A DNA stretch of 64,000 bases from Alistipes senegalensis. GTDB taxonomy: Bacteria; Bacteroidota; Bacteroidia; Bacteroidales; Rikenellaceae. Positions 16,513-27,440 of the stretch are shown here, one piece after another. Numbering within the stretch: the stretch's first letter is position 1; each line of letters opens with the position of its first letter. The notes under the pieces are model-generated. The model was not told the DNA's origin. It saw only the letters and a program-made list of their open reading frames with translations, and did no database searches. The DNA is taken from assembly GCA_023664045.1 (NCBI GenBank), contig JAMPGH010000001.1, positions 1,816,626 to 1,880,625 on the forward strand, read 5' to 3'. The translations under genes and the position numbers were made by a program.

Positions 16513-17772
16513 ATGAAACGACTACTACTCATACTGTTAATGCTGATCGGGGGGGGGAATCTGTTTGCCCGTCAGGCGCAGGATTCCGTAAAAATCCACT
16601 TCCGTCAAGGCTACTCTACGCTTGAACTCGACTTCGAAGGCAACCGCGAGGCGCTGGCACAGATCGTCGACAGCCTCAAGGTGCGTCAGGATGCCGATTC
16701 GATCTATCGGCTGACGCGAATCGAAGTGATCGGCGGCGCATCGCCCGAAGGTTCCGTGGTGATGAACAGGCGCCTGTCGCAGAAGCGTGCCAACAAACTG
16801 TTCGAGTATCTGTCGCAATACGGCGAGCTGCCCGACTCGATGATGACATTCACCTTCCTGGGTCGCGACTGGAACGGTCTGATCCGGCTGGTGGAAGCCG
16901 ATCCCGACGTGCCCTACCGCGATGAAACGCTGGAATTCCTCCGCGACATCGCCGACCGGTGCCGCGACGGCGAAAAAGTCGAAGACAACAACGTCGGCCG
17001 GCTCTCGCGATTCCGCAACGGTGTTCCCTACCGCTACATGTACCAGCATCTTTTCCCCGAACTGCGCGCCTCGCGGCTCTGCGTCTGGTACGAACGCATC
17101 TGGAATCCTGAAAAACTCCCTTCCATCTGTGCCGAAGTGAAATTCCCGGCACCCTCGCTGGAGGCACCCGCGGCTCCGATCGTCGCGAAGCCGCAAACCA
17201 GCCCTCCCGAGCCGGAATCGCCACCCGAAGAACCCAAAAAACCGCTCTATTTAGGTCTGAAAACCAACCTGTTGTACGATGCGCTCGCTGTCCCCAACAT
17301 CGGCGCGGAAGTATACCTCGGTCGCAACTGGTCGATCAGCGGCAACTGGATGTACGCATGGTGGAAAACCGACCGGCACCACTGGTACTGGCGCACCTAC
17401 GGCGGCGATATCGCCATCCGCAAGTGGTTCGGCCGCAAGGCGAAGGAGAAACCTCTGACGGGCCATCATGCCGGCATCTACGGACAAATCATCACCTACG
17501 ACTTCGAAACGGGAGGCCGCGGCTATCTGGCCGACCGCTGGAGCTACGCAGCAGGTGTCGAGTACGGCTACTCGGTGCCGGTGGGCCGGAGATTCAACAT
17601 CGACTTCTCGATCGGCGTAGGATACATGGGCGGCACCTACAAGGAGTATCTCCCCGACAAGGAGTGCTACGTATGGCAGAAAACCCGCCAGCGCCACTGG
17701 TTCGGGCCGACGAAAGCGGAAATATCGCTCGTCTGGCTGATCGGACGCGGCAACTACAACAAACGCAAATGA
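16513..17772 (+). CDS. DUF3575 protein with OmpA-like N-terminal region, fimbrial locus
   Basis: 419 residues. A signal peptide (MKRLLLILLMLIGGGNLFA) precedes a region resembling an OmpA-like peptidoglycan-binding fold (KIHFRQGYSTLELDFEGN, VIGGASPEGSVVMNRRLSQKRA), a proline-rich linker (~225-245) and the DUF3575 outer-membrane domain starting LGLKTNLLYDALAVPNIGAEVYLG. In Bacteroidota this family sits in fimbrillin loci and is thought to support surface assembly. The signal-peptide codons contain nine consecutive G (16549-16557). Start is the ATG at 16513; an upstream in-frame ATG at 16486 overlaps the previous gene and lacks a signal peptide. Confidence 0.86.
   Translation: MKRLLLILLMLIGGGNLFARQAQDSVKIHFRQGYSTLELDFEGNREALAQIVDSLKVRQDADSIYRLTRIEVIGGASPEGSVVMNRRLSQKRANKLFEYLSQYGELPDSMMTFTFLGRDWNGLIRLVEADPDVPYRDETLEFLRDIADRCRDGEKVEDNNVGRLSRFRNGVPYRYMYQHLFPELRASRLCVWYERIWNPEKLPSICAEVKFPAPSLEAPAAPIVAKPQTSPPEPESPPEEPKKPLYLGLKTNLLYDALAVPNIGAEVYLGRNWSISGNWMYAWWKTDRHHWYWRTYGGDIAIRKWFGRKAKEKPLTGHHAGIYGQIITYDFETGGRGYLADRWSYAAGVEYGYSVPVGRRFNIDFSIGVGYMGGTYKEYLPDKECYVWQKTRQRHWFGPTKAEISLVWLIGRGNYNKRK
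16549..16557 (+). repeat. Homopolymeric (G)9 tract inside the DUF3575 signal peptide
   Basis: Nine consecutive G encode Gly-Gly-Gly at codons 13-15. A change of one base would shift the frame of a 419-codon gene near its start. Confidence 0.95.
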
Positions 17773-18764
17773 ACCCAACGATGAAAAAGACAATCCGTAC
17801 GATCTTCGCAGCGGGACTGCTGGCCGCGACCGCCTGCGAACACAAGGAGCTGTGCTATCATCATGCACACTTGGAGACCGTGAGAGTCGAATTCGACTGG
17901 CGATACGCTCCCGACGCCGATCCTGCGGGCATGTGCGTCTGGTTTTACCCGATCGACGGCAGCCAGCCCACGCGATTCGACCTCGACAAACACGGAGGCA
18001 ACATCAGCGTCGCACGCGGCGACTACAACATCATCGCCTACAACAACGACTACGAGACGATCTACTTCTCCAGCCGACACGACTTCGCCTCCCACGAAAT
18101 CATCACGCTCTCGGGCGGTCTGTTCGAACCTTTGGGTTACAGCGGCTACCCCAACAGCCGCGGAGAACGCGTGGCGGTCTGTCCCGAGAGACTGTGGGGA
18201 TGCACGGCCGTGGAGACGGGAATCACCCAGACGGGCGTGAGCTACATCTGCGTGCCCGAAAAAGAGAAGGACGAATACCTGGGAGTGCCCGTCGAGGTGA
18301 ACGAACACGTCATCGTGCTCTACCCCCACGAACTGTGCAGCACCTATACCTTCGAGATACACGGCATCGAGAACCGCACCGATATCCTGCGGGCCAGCGG
18401 ATCGCTGGGCAGCATGTCCCCCTCGCTGCTGCTGCACGACGAATCGCCGGGTCAGGAACTGGTAACCCTGCCGTTCGGGGTCGAACATGCCGACTGCGAG
18501 GTGCCTATGACCGGAGAGTTCCTCACCTTCGGCCACGAACACGGCGACGAGACGCATGCGTTCCTGCTCTACATCTGGCTCACCGACGGAACCCGCTGGT
18601 ACTACAACATCGACGTAACAGACCAAATCAGCGCAGCCCCCGATCCGCGACGCGTGCACCTGATTATCGAATGCACGATGGAACCTCAGGCTCTCGACCT
18701 CGACGAAGGATCGAACGCCGACATCGACGACTGGAACTCGGAAGACCACGACCTATACATGTAA
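17769..18764 (+). CDS. DUF5119 lipoprotein, fimbrial locus
   Basis: 331 residues. A lipoprotein signal (AAGLLAATACEH, Cys ~23) is followed by two beta-rich halves: VRVEFDWRYAPDADPAGMCVWFYP...GDYNIIAYNND, typical of DUF5119/fimbrillin-associated proteins, and a second domain ending VHLIIEC. The ATG at 17769 overlaps the DUF3575 stop as ATGA, indicating coupled translation; an alternative start is 17781. Probably an accessory or minor subunit exported to the cell surface. The acidic C-terminus (ADIDDWNSEDHD) is unusual but not diagnostic. Confidence 0.83.
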   Translation: MNPTMKKTIRTIFAAGLLAATACEHKELCYHHAHLETVRVEFDWRYAPDADPAGMCVWFYPIDGSQPTRFDLDKHGGNISVARGDYNIIAYNNDYETIYFSSRHDFASHEIITLSGGLFEPLGYSGYPNSRGERVAVCPERLWGCTAVETGITQTGVSYICVPEKEKDEYLGVPVEVNEHVIVLYPHELCSTYTFEIHGIENRTDILRASGSLGSMSPSLLLHDESPGQELVTLPFGVEHADCEVPMTGEFLTFGHEHGDETHAFLLYIWLTDGTRWYYNIDVTDQISAAPDPRRVHLIIECTMEPQALDLDEGSNADIDDWNSEDHDLYM

Positions 18765-18812
18765 TTCAATATAAATCAGGAAGAAAACGAAAACAAGTAA
18801 AACGATAAAAAA

Positions 18813-18878
18813 ATGAAAAACATGGAAGAAACGAACATCGAACAATTATTTATTAACTTAAAACTTTTACTACCATGA
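18813..18878 (+). CDS. 21-residue mini-ORF coupled to fimbrillin
   Basis: The frame starting ATGAAAAACATGGAAGAAAC encodes 21 residues (MKNMEETNIEQ... ending LKLLLP) and its TGA overlaps the fimbrillin ATG as ATGA. It fills the second half of the 110-base gap after DUF5119 and is A+T-rich. Such an arrangement could deliver ribosomes to the fimbrillin start or act as a leader peptide. There is no homology support; it may be chance. Confidence 0.35.
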   Translation: MKNMEETNIEQLFINLKLLLP

Positions 18879-20350
18879 AAAAGCAAATGTTACTGGCAGG
18901 TGTCATCGCAATGACTTTGGTTTCCTGCGCGAAGGATGAGGAACTGGCATCGGTACGCACGTCCGAAGACAACCAGATCAGATTCTCGGTCGTTTCCGAC
19001 AAGCTCACCCGCAACACGCCCGTAGATCACGGCACGATCCTCACGACCGCCAATCTGCCCGAATTCCAGGCATTCGGCGTACTCTCCGAAAACGGTCTCG
19101 ACGCCGAACCCGAGCTCGACTGGTCGGTATTCAAACGCGGTGCGGACAACATCTTCACCTTCACGGGCAACCAGATTCCCCGCTGGACGTCGAACAAGCC
19201 GATGGACTTCTTCGCCTTCTACTCGGGCGATCAGGACAGCGGACCGCTGTGGAACGGATTGCTGAAGTATTCGACGACGAGCGAATACCTGAAGATGGCC
19301 GAAAACCGCAACGGCGAGGCCGTGAAGACGTGGGAACACCACTACGACGCGGTACAGTCGCGGTCGGTGGATCACAACGAGTATCGCTACGACGGCTGGG
19401 ACGACTTCATCTACGCCGTATCCCGCAACGTGATGCCTACGAACGAAACCATCTCGCTCAACTTCCGTCATGCTCTCTCGCAGATCTGCTTCAAGGCCGT
19501 GAACAACTCGTCCGAAGATCTCGACATCGAAGTGGCCGGTTTCAAACTCGACCGCGTGTACACCTCGGGAACGATGACGTGGGCTACGGGCGACACGACC
19601 GTAGACTTCATCCCCAACCTGAACGACATGTTCCAGGAAGGCGGCAATAACCCCGACGACTTCTGCAAATGGGCCATCGACTACAGCCGGCAGGCTACGG
19701 GTTCCTATCTGAACTACTTCTCGTTCGCCGGCGTGGAGCCGGGCGTAAAGGGCAACACCAACGCGCTGACCATCAAGCTGACCGACAAGGTACAGGAGCT
19801 CACGGGCCACATCTACGAGGAGAGCTACGCTCCGCAGCCGGGCAAGACCCAGCTCAAGCCGTGGTTCATCATTCCCCAGAAGTTCGCCAAGTGGGACGGC
19901 ACCAAAGGCGACAAGAGCGCACGCATCCTCGTCCTGCTGAAGATCACGCCCAAGAACAATCCGGAGAAGTATCCCGACTACCCGCAGGTAGTGGACGGCC
20001 AGACGATCTACAACCGCTACAAAGGTACGATGAACGAGAACAACGAGACGATCTTCGTATGGGCGGCCGTAGCTCCCGTATCGCGGACGACGTGGGAAGA
20101 GAACGGCAAGACGTGGTACGAATGGCAGCAGAACCGCAAGTATGTCTACACGCTGATCTTCAACGGTACGGAGAGCGGTTTGGTTCCCGAACCCGACGGC
20201 GACGACGACAGCCAGGAACCGGTAGTCAACCTGATCGACCCGAGCTACCAGTATCGCTTCGGCATCACGGTGGACGAGTACGATCTGGGAACCGGAACGG
20301 ACGTACAGATGCCCGGAGCCTCGCAGGGTTCCGACAGCATCCTGAGCTAA
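18875..20350 (+). CDS. Fimbrillin-family lipoprotein (major subunit candidate)
   Basis: 491 residues with a lipoprotein signal peptide (MTLVSCAKDE, Cys ~20). The N-terminal half carries the Mfa-like fimbrillin pattern (QIRFSVVSDKLTR, PMDFFAFYSG, SLNFRHALSQICFKAVNN) and the C-terminal half ends with a second beta domain (YTLIFNG, then YRFGITVDEYDLGTGTDVQM). These pilins are lipidated, moved to the surface and polymerised after proteolysis (type V pili). It is the last gene of the locus, followed by a strong terminator. Confidence 0.88.
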   Translation: MKKQMLLAGVIAMTLVSCAKDEELASVRTSEDNQIRFSVVSDKLTRNTPVDHGTILTTANLPEFQAFGVLSENGLDAEPELDWSVFKRGADNIFTFTGNQIPRWTSNKPMDFFAFYSGDQDSGPLWNGLLKYSTTSEYLKMAENRNGEAVKTWEHHYDAVQSRSVDHNEYRYDGWDDFIYAVSRNVMPTNETISLNFRHALSQICFKAVNNSSEDLDIEVAGFKLDRVYTSGTMTWATGDTTVDFIPNLNDMFQEGGNNPDDFCKWAIDYSRQATGSYLNYFSFAGVEPGVKGNTNALTIKLTDKVQELTGHIYEESYAPQPGKTQLKPWFIIPQKFAKWDGTKGDKSARILVLLKITPKNNPEKYPDYPQVVDGQTIYNRYKGTMNENNETIFVWAAVAPVSRTTWEENGKTWYEWQQNRKYVYTLIFNGTESGLVPEPDGDDDSQEPVVNLIDPSYQYRFGITVDEYDLGTGTDVQMPGASQGSDSILS

Positions 20351-20366
20351 GCCGAGTCCCGATTCG

Positions 20367-20402
20367 AAAAAACGGTGCAGAGTATTCTGCACCGTTTTTT
20401 TC
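20367..20402. terminator. Bidirectional terminator between fimbrillin and the S41 peptidase gene
   Basis: Stem CGGTGCAGA/TCTGCACCG with loop GTAT, flanked by A-run on the left and T-run on the right, so it can stop transcripts from both sides. Confidence 0.9.
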
Positions 20403-20531
20403 TTTTCAAGAGCGAGGGCTTTTTCAGCGACGGCAGGGAAATTCAGGACGAGAATCGGGGATTCAACATCGGGAAGCAGGATGCTGCCGGGAGTTAAAGG
20501 CGAGAGGGGAGCAGAGGAGGGTAGGCCGCGA

Positions 20532-22118
20532 TCAATCGCCCTCCAGCAACGGACGTCCGAGCCGGTCCCAGTCCCGAAGCAAGGCGACGGCGCGCGAATA
20601 GGCTTCGCCGGAGAGGGGATTCACAATGCGATAATAGGCACCCGTACCGAACAGCCGCCGGGCGATGAGCGCCTTGAGCTGCACGCGCATCCGCGGCGCC
20701 GAGCGTGCGAAATCCTCCTCGACGAAAGCGATGCCGCGCTGTTCGCCGAGAGCGGTCAATTCCCGCAACAAGGTGTCGTCGACCTCATAGTCGGCCACGA
20801 AAAGCTCCTCCGCAGGATAAGCCTCCTGAAGCTGGGCACGCTCGCGCTCCAGAAAAGAAAGCGCATAATCGCCGACCACGCCTCGCCGGATCAGCTCGGC
20901 ATAGTAGGGCGAATAACCCGCCGTATCGGCTTCGACAAGGATGTCGGGGCGGATGCCGCCGTCGCCGTGCACGATGCGCCCCGCCCGCAAAGTCCGGAAA
21001 ACCGGCGTCGCCGCATCGAGCGAATCGCGCACCGCATCGTCGTAACGGCGCAGATGGTCGAGGTAATATTTGCGGCGTTCGCCGTTCTCGTAGGGACGCT
21101 GGATCACGCGACCCGAAGGGGTGTGATAACGGGCCACGGTGATGCGCGCCGCCGACCCGTCGTCGAAGCGCACTTGCCTTTGAACCAACCCCTTGCCGAA
21201 GCTCGGACGGCCGACCAACACACCGCGGTCCCAATCCTGCACAGCCCCGGCCACGATCTCCGATGCCGACGCCGAACCCTCGTCGATCAGCACGACGAGC
21301 TCGCAACCGAGCGCTTCGCCGTCGGAAGAGGCCGTATAGGAGACCTCCGATACAGCCCGACCCTCGGTCGAAACGATCCGCGCACCGCGCGGCAGGAAGA
21401 AGCCGGCCATTTCGATCGCCTGCTCCAGCAGCCCGCCGACATTGCCCCGCAGATCGAGAATCAGCCGGCGCGGACGCCCCAGCGTCCGGTAAGCCTCGCG
21501 GAACTCGTTCATGGTGGTGCGGCCGAAGCGGTTGACCTTGACATAACCGATTCCGTCGTCGGAATAGGCCGCATCGATCGTATGGAGGGGTATTCGATCG
21601 CGCTCGACGACGAAGTGCAGCGGCGCAGGTTCGCCGTGCCGCACGACGTCGACGCCGACTTTCGAACCGCGCTTTCCGCGCAGGCAACGAGGCACCTCGG
21701 CCCGGGAAAGACCTACGGCGTCGAGCGTATCGATCCGCACGATGCGGTCGTCTGGCAGCATGCCGACCCGCTCGGCCGGGCCGCCGGAAACGGTGTTGAC
21801 CACGATCAGCGTATCGCGCAGGATGTCGAATTCGATGCCTATGCCGCTGAATTCGCCGTCGAAACTGGCATCCACGCCCTGCATCTCCTCGGCCGGAATG
21901 TAAGCCGAATGGGGATCGAGCTGCCCGAGCATCCCCTCGACGGCACCTCCGATCACCGTCTCGGCATCGATCTCGTCGATATAGAATCGGTCGAGGTAAC
22001 GATAGAGCTGGAAGAACTTCTGCAGCGGATCCATTCCTCCGCCGGCCGCGGGAGATTGACCATGCGCCTGCATGCCGGATCCGAAAAGAAATACGAAGAA
22101 TACGAACAGCTGACGCAT
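20532..22118 (-). CDS. C-terminal processing peptidase, S41 family
   Basis: 528 residues, with a signal peptide (GSGMQAHGQ). PDZ domain (GIGIEFDILRDTLIVVNTVSGGPAERVGMLPDDRI) then the S41 protease core with DEGSASASEI (nucleophile Ser) and SFGKGLVQ (general-base Lys). A periplasmic serine protease that trims protein C-termini. It lies 16 bases downstream of hisS on the same strand. About 180 residues follow the catalytic core, as is common in Bacteroidota members. Confidence 0.92.
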   Translation of the reverse strand: MRQLFVFFVFLFGSGMQAHGQSPAAGGGMDPLQKFFQLYRYLDRFYIDEIDAETVIGGAVEGMLGQLDPHSAYIPAEEMQGVDASFDGEFSGIGIEFDILRDTLIVVNTVSGGPAERVGMLPDDRIVRIDTLDAVGLSRAEVPRCLRGKRGSKVGVDVVRHGEPAPLHFVVERDRIPLHTIDAAYSDDGIGYVKVNRFGRTTMNEFREAYRTLGRPRRLILDLRGNVGGLLEQAIEMAGFFLPRGARIVSTEGRAVSEVSYTASSDGEALGCELVVLIDEGSASASEIVAGAVQDWDRGVLVGRPSFGKGLVQRQVRFDDGSAARITVARYHTPSGRVIQRPYENGERRKYYLDHLRRYDDAVRDSLDAATPVFRTLRAGRIVHGDGGIRPDILVEADTAGYSPYYAELIRRGVVGDYALSFLERERAQLQEAYPAEELFVADYEVDDTLLRELTALGEQRGIAFVEEDFARSAPRMRVQLKALIARRLFGTGAYYRIVNPLSGEAYSRAVALLRDWDRLGRPLLEGD

Positions 22119-22134
22119 AGTATGATAAACGGTT

Positions 22135-23475
22135 TTATTTCAGGTACTGCACCAGATCGCCGAACGCCACCTGCCGCTGCTCGCCCGAACGCATGTCCTT
22201 GAGCGCGACGGCCTGCGCCTCGATCTCCTGCGAACCGACGATCGCCACGTAGGGGATCGCCCGACGGTTGGCATACTCCATCTGCTTCTTCATCTTCCCC
22301 GCCTCGGGGTAGATTTCGGCAGCGACGCCCGCATCGCGCAATGCCCGCAACAGAGGCAGCGATGCGGCCTCCTCCTCGGCACCGAGGTTGACGAACAGCA
22401 CGCGCGTGGCGCTGTCGACCTCCCCGGGGAAAAGCCCGAGACCGGTCATGACGTCGTAGATGCGGTCGGCACCGAACGAGATGCCGACTCCCGACATGCC
22501 GGGCATGCCGAAGATGCCGGTGAGGTCGTCATAGCGGCCGCCGCCGCAGATCGAACCGATGGCGAAGTCGAGGGCCTTGACCTCGAAGATCGCGCCGGTG
22601 TAGTAATTCAAACCGCGGGCAAGCGACAGGTCGAGATCGATCTGCAGGCCGAGGCCCAGCCGGGCCACGTAGTCGAAGACGGTCTCCATCTCCTCGATGC
22701 CCTTCAGGCCGGTTTCGGAAACGCCGATCGCCTCACGCAAGGATCTCAGTTTCTGTTTGTTGTCGCCGCTCAATTCGAGGATCGGCTGCAGCCGCGCGAT
22801 GGCCTGCGCATCGAGCCCGCGTTCCGCGAGTTCGGCCTTGACGTTATCGATCCCGATCTTTTCGAGCTTGTCGATCGCCACGGTGATGTCGGTCATCTTG
22901 TCGGCATGACCGATCGTCTCGGCAATGCCGTAGAGAATCTTGCGGTTGTTCATCTTGAGCGCCACGCGGATGCCCAGTGCGCGGAAAACGCGCTCGACGA
23001 TCTCGACCAACTCGACCTCGCAAAGGAGCGAGCGGGTGCCGATGACGTCGACGTCGCACTGGTAGAACTCGCGGTACCGGCCCTTCTGCGGCCGGTCGGC
23101 GCGCCAGACGGGCTGCACCTGATAGCGCTTGAACGGGAACGACAACTCGCCCTGATGCTGCACGACGTAGCGGGCGAAAGGCACCGTAAGGTCGTAGCGC
23201 AGGCCCTTTTCGCAGATCTTCGAAGCCTGCCGCACCTCCTCGTCGGAGCATCCGGCGGCGTAGTCGCCCGAATTGAGGATCTTGAAAAGGAGCTTGTCGC
23301 CCTCGTCGCCGTACTTGCCCAAGAGGGTGGAGAGATTCTCCATCGCGGGGGTTTCGAGCGGCGCGAAGCCGTAAAGCCGGAAGACGCTCCGGATGGTGTC
23401 GAAAATATAGTTGCGACGCATCATCTCCGCCGGGGAGAAGTCGCGCGTACCTTTGGGAATCGAAGGTTTCTGCAT
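22135..23475 (-). CDS. hisS: Histidine--tRNA ligase
   Basis: 446 residues, class II synthetase. Motif 1 region near the N-terminus ([19 protein letters not shown]), motif 2 ([26 protein letters not shown]), the histidine motif ([15 protein letters not shown]) and the anticodon-binding domain at the C-terminus. It starts 13 bases after the ettA stop. Confidence 0.96.
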   Translation of the reverse strand: MQKPSIPKGTRDFSPAEMMRRNYIFDTIRSVFRLYGFAPLETPAMENLSTLLGKYGDEGDKLLFKILNSGDYAAGCSDEEVRQASKICEKGLRYDLTVPFARYVVQHQGELSFPFKRYQVQPVWRADRPQKGRYREFYQCDVDVIGTRSLLCEVELVEIVERVFRALGIRVALKMNNRKILYGIAETIGHADKMTDITVAIDKLEKIGIDNVKAELAERGLDAQAIARLQPILELSGDNKQKLRSLREAIGVSETGLKGIEEMETVFDYVARLGLGLQIDLDLSLARGLNYYTGAIFEVKALDFAIGSICGGGRYDDLTGIFGMPGMSGVGISFGADRIYDVMTGLGLFPGEVDSATRVLFVNLGAEEEAASLPLLRALRDAGVAAEIYPEAGKMKKQMEYANRRAIPYVAIVGSQEIEAQAVALKDMRSGEQRQVAFGDLVQYLK

Positions 23476-23488
23476 TTTACAAGAAGTA

Positions 23489-25165
<1,677 letters not shown>

Positions 25166-25200
25166 ATCTTGTTGTCGGAATTATTGTCGAATGGATCATG

Positions 25201-25208
25201 CAAATATA
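25201..25208 (-). promoter_or_regulatory. -7 promoter box of the ettA/hisS/S41 unit
   Basis: Minus strand TATATTTG, with a T-run (TTTTT) about 20 bases upstream in place of the -33 TTTG. Confidence 0.6.
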
Positions 25209-25244
25209 AGCATAAAAACGGCATATCGAAAAATCCGGAAACGG

Positions 25245-25277
25245 AAAAACTCCCGGATCGCGACGGATCGGGAGTTT
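25245..25277 (-). terminator. Terminator of the rubrerythrin gene
   Basis: 9-bp stem AAACTCCCG/CGGGAGTTT followed on the minus strand by TTTTT; it sits between rubrerythrin and the ettA promoter. Confidence 0.75.
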
Positions 25278-25318
25278 CGACGAACAGCGAAAGGGGAAGG
25301 GCATAATAGCCGCCCCGG

Positions 25319-25903
25319 CTAATAGTTCTCTTTCTTGGGCTCGAAATAAGCCTGCGGATGCTGGCACGCAGGGCAGATCTTCGGGGCTTCGGAGGCCTCG
25401 CAGACATAGCCGCAGTTGCGGCACTGCCACCAGATCTTGCCATCGCGCTTGAAGAAATCGCCGTCGGAAAAGCGGCTCAGCAACTTGAGGTAGCGCTCCT
25501 CGTGGTGCGCCTCGACGGTCGAAATCTGACGGAAAGCCGCCGCGATCTCGGGAAATCCCTCCTCCTCGGCGACGCCGCAGAAATCGCGGTAGAGGACGTC
25601 CCACTCCTCGCGCTCGCCATGCGCCGCGGCCAGCAGATTCTCCGGCGTGGTACCGATCGGACCCGTAGGGTAGGAGGCCGTGATTTCGACATCGCCGCCC
25701 TCCAGAAACTTGAAGAAACGTTCGGCATGTTCCTTCTCCTGCTCGGCGGTCTCCAGAAAGACGCCGGCGACCTGCTCGTAACCCTCCTTTTTGGCCTTGC
25801 TGGCGAAAAATACGTAACGGCTGCGCGCCTGACTCTCGCCCGCGAAAGCCTTCAGCAGATTCTGCTCGGTGCGGGTACCCTTGATGCTTTTTCCCATAGA
25901 CAT
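25319..25903 (-). CDS. Rubrerythrin
   Basis: 194 residues. The ferritin-like di-iron domain carries E..AR (AGESQARSRY), EKEHAE and TVEAHHEERY; the C-terminal rubredoxin-like domain has CRNCGY and CPACQHP (four Cys for one iron). It reduces hydrogen peroxide in anaerobes. The start could be 25903 (MSMGKSIKG) or 25897 (MGKSIKG), the latter aligning with the usual family start. It has its own terminator and is probably monocistronic. Confidence 0.94.
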   Translation of the reverse strand: MSMGKSIKGTRTEQNLLKAFAGESQARSRYVFFASKAKKEGYEQVAGVFLETAEQEKEHAERFFKFLEGGDVEITASYPTGPIGTTPENLLAAAHGEREEWDVLYRDFCGVAEEEGFPEIAAAFRQISTVEAHHEERYLKLLSRFSDGDFFKRDGKIWWQCRNCGYVCEASEAPKICPACQHPQAYFEPKKENY

Positions 25904-25973
25904 TGATTGTTCGGTTCGGAGAGCGACATGCAAAATCCGCGACAAACGAGCGGGGAAAGGCCGTTCGGGCCAC

Positions 25974-27020
25974 TTATAGAACCGTTTCGAGCAACGCGTC
26001 GCAATCCTCGCGAAAACGGCGGTAGGCCTCGGGGAGCGACATCGTGTCGGCCGCTTCGGGCGGGAGGACCCGATACCCGGGCATGGAGACCCACACGGGA
26101 ACGAGCCGCAGGGCATAGGTCATGCGCCCGTCGGGATGGCGCGTCGCGTCGATCTCGGCCATCAGGCCCCCGTCGCGGTAACGCCGCCGCTGGTTGGAGA
26201 CGAAATTGCCCAACGAATAGAGCACGACATGGGTCGAATCGGCCTCGTAAGGCTGCACGACGTGGGGATGATGTCCCACGATCAGGTCGGCCCCGTGCCG
26301 CCGGAGAAACCCGGCCAACCGTCGCTGGGAGGCGTTCGGCAGCCGCTCGTACTCATTGCCCCAGTGCATGCAGACCACCACGCAGTCGACGCTGTCGCGC
26401 GAAACGGCCGCCAGATCGCCGGCCATGCGCAAGGTATCGATCAGGTTGACGAGGGTGCCGTCCGGCACGGGCAGACCGTTGGTTCCGTAGGTATAATTCA
26501 GAAAAGCGAAACGCACGCCGCGGCACGCTACGAAAAGCGGATGACGGGCCGCCCGGTCGAGGCTGTCGGCGAACGCTCCCGTATGGCGAATGCCGCATCG
26601 GTCGAGCTCCCCGACGGTGGTGCGGATACCGGTGCATCCTCCGTCGCAGCAATGGTTGTTGGCCAGCGTGGCCACGTCGACGCCGGCATCGGCCAAAGCG
26701 TCGGCCAATGCGGCCGGCGACCGGAACATGGGATAACCCGTATACCGGGAGGATCGGGTGAGGGTCGTTTCGAGGTTGACGACCGCCAGATCGGCAGCCC
26801 GGAAGCGCGGCTTCACGGCAGCGAACGTAGCGGCATAATCGAAACCCTCGGCCCGGCGTGCGGCATCGACCTGCGGCAGATGCTGCATGACGTCGCCCGA
26901 GAAGAGGAGCTTCACCGTAACGGGAGCGGGCGTCGTCGGCTCGCTTGCGGGAACGGGAGTCCGGCCGCAGCCGATCAGACAGACGACCGCGAACGAGAGG
27001 TATCGCACACCGGAAATCAC
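25974..27020 (-). CDS. CapA-family metallophosphatase-fold lipoprotein
   Basis: 348 residues. Lipobox CLIGCG near the N-terminus. PGA_cap motifs: KLLFSGDVM, AVVNLETTLT, ATLANNHCCDGG, VCMHWGNEY, IVGHHPHVVQ and YSLGNFVSNQ, i.e. the calcineurin-like fold seen in CapA (capsule polyglutamate) proteins. Many members act in other envelope processes, so capsule function is not claimed. A GTG at 27020 overlaps the DUF4491 stop as GTGA; the alternative GTG at 27008 gives a shorter signal. Coupling with DUF4491 favours 27020. Confidence 0.82.
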   Translation of the reverse strand: MISGVRYLSFAVVCLIGCGRTPVPASEPTTPAPVTVKLLFSGDVMQHLPQVDAARRAEGFDYAATFAAVKPRFRAADLAVVNLETTLTRSSRYTGYPMFRSPAALADALADAGVDVATLANNHCCDGGCTGIRTTVGELDRCGIRHTGAFADSLDRAARHPLFVACRGVRFAFLNYTYGTNGLPVPDGTLVNLIDTLRMAGDLAAVSRDSVDCVVVCMHWGNEYERLPNASQRRLAGFLRRHGADLIVGHHPHVVQPYEADSTHVVLYSLGNFVSNQRRRYRDGGLMAEIDATRHPDGRMTYALRLVPVWVSMPGYRVLPPEAADTMSLPEAYRRFREDCDALLETVL

Positions 27021-27319
27021 CTCTTCGCTTTCTTGGGGAACCAACCTTTGGCGACGCGCTCGCGCTGCTCGAACAGCTCGCCGATCGACCAGAACGACGA
27101 AGCGCCCCACACGGCCAGCAACGTGGACCACAGGATATGCCGTACGGCGACGGAGGCGGCGACGGCCGCGATGCCCATTACGAGGAACACCCACCAGCAT
27201 TTGACGCCGAAATGATACTCGCCCTTGATGACCAGCGGGTGGAACAGGCCGATAATCAAGAAAGTAGCGATACCGATCGCCAGCCCGGCGAGGTTGTATT
27301 GAGATAAGAAATCCATCAT
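27017..27319 (-). CDS. DUF4491 small membrane protein
   Basis: About 100 residues with three hydrophobic helices (LAIGIATFLIIGLFHPLVIK, WWVFLVMGIAAVAASVAV, LWSTLLAVWGASSFWSI) and a basic tail. The pattern LIIGLFHP and K.EYHFG..CWW is the DUF4491 signature. Function unknown. It starts at tandem ATGs (27319 or 27316), 33 bases from the -7 box carried by intergenic repeat 2. It overlaps the CapA-like gene by four bases. Confidence 0.84.
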   Translation of the reverse strand: MMDFLSQYNLAGLAIGIATFLIIGLFHPLVIKGEYHFGVKCWWVFLVMGIAAVAASVAVRHILWSTLLAVWGASSFWSIGELFEQRERVAKGWFPKKAKR

Positions 27320-27352
27320 AGCGCAATCAGGTATGGGAGAATGGTCCGGCGA

Positions 27353-27439
27353 CAAAGATACGAATAAGCCGAGAGCAAAAAAAACGAATCCATTCGATTT
27401 TTTGCCGAGGCGCAGTATCTTCGATGAAATCAAAGATAC
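27353..27439 (-). repeat. Intergenic repeat family 2, copy 1 (promoter plus hairpin)
   Basis: Contains CAAAGATA (minus strand TATCTTTG) plus ACGAATAAGC.GAGAGCAA, a T-rich block with GCCGAGGCG, then a hairpin with arms GTATCTT (27415-27421) and AAGATAC (27433-27439). The same modules occur at 43524-43640. The -7 box is placed to drive DUF4491. Confidence 0.75.
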
Positions 27440-27440
27440 G

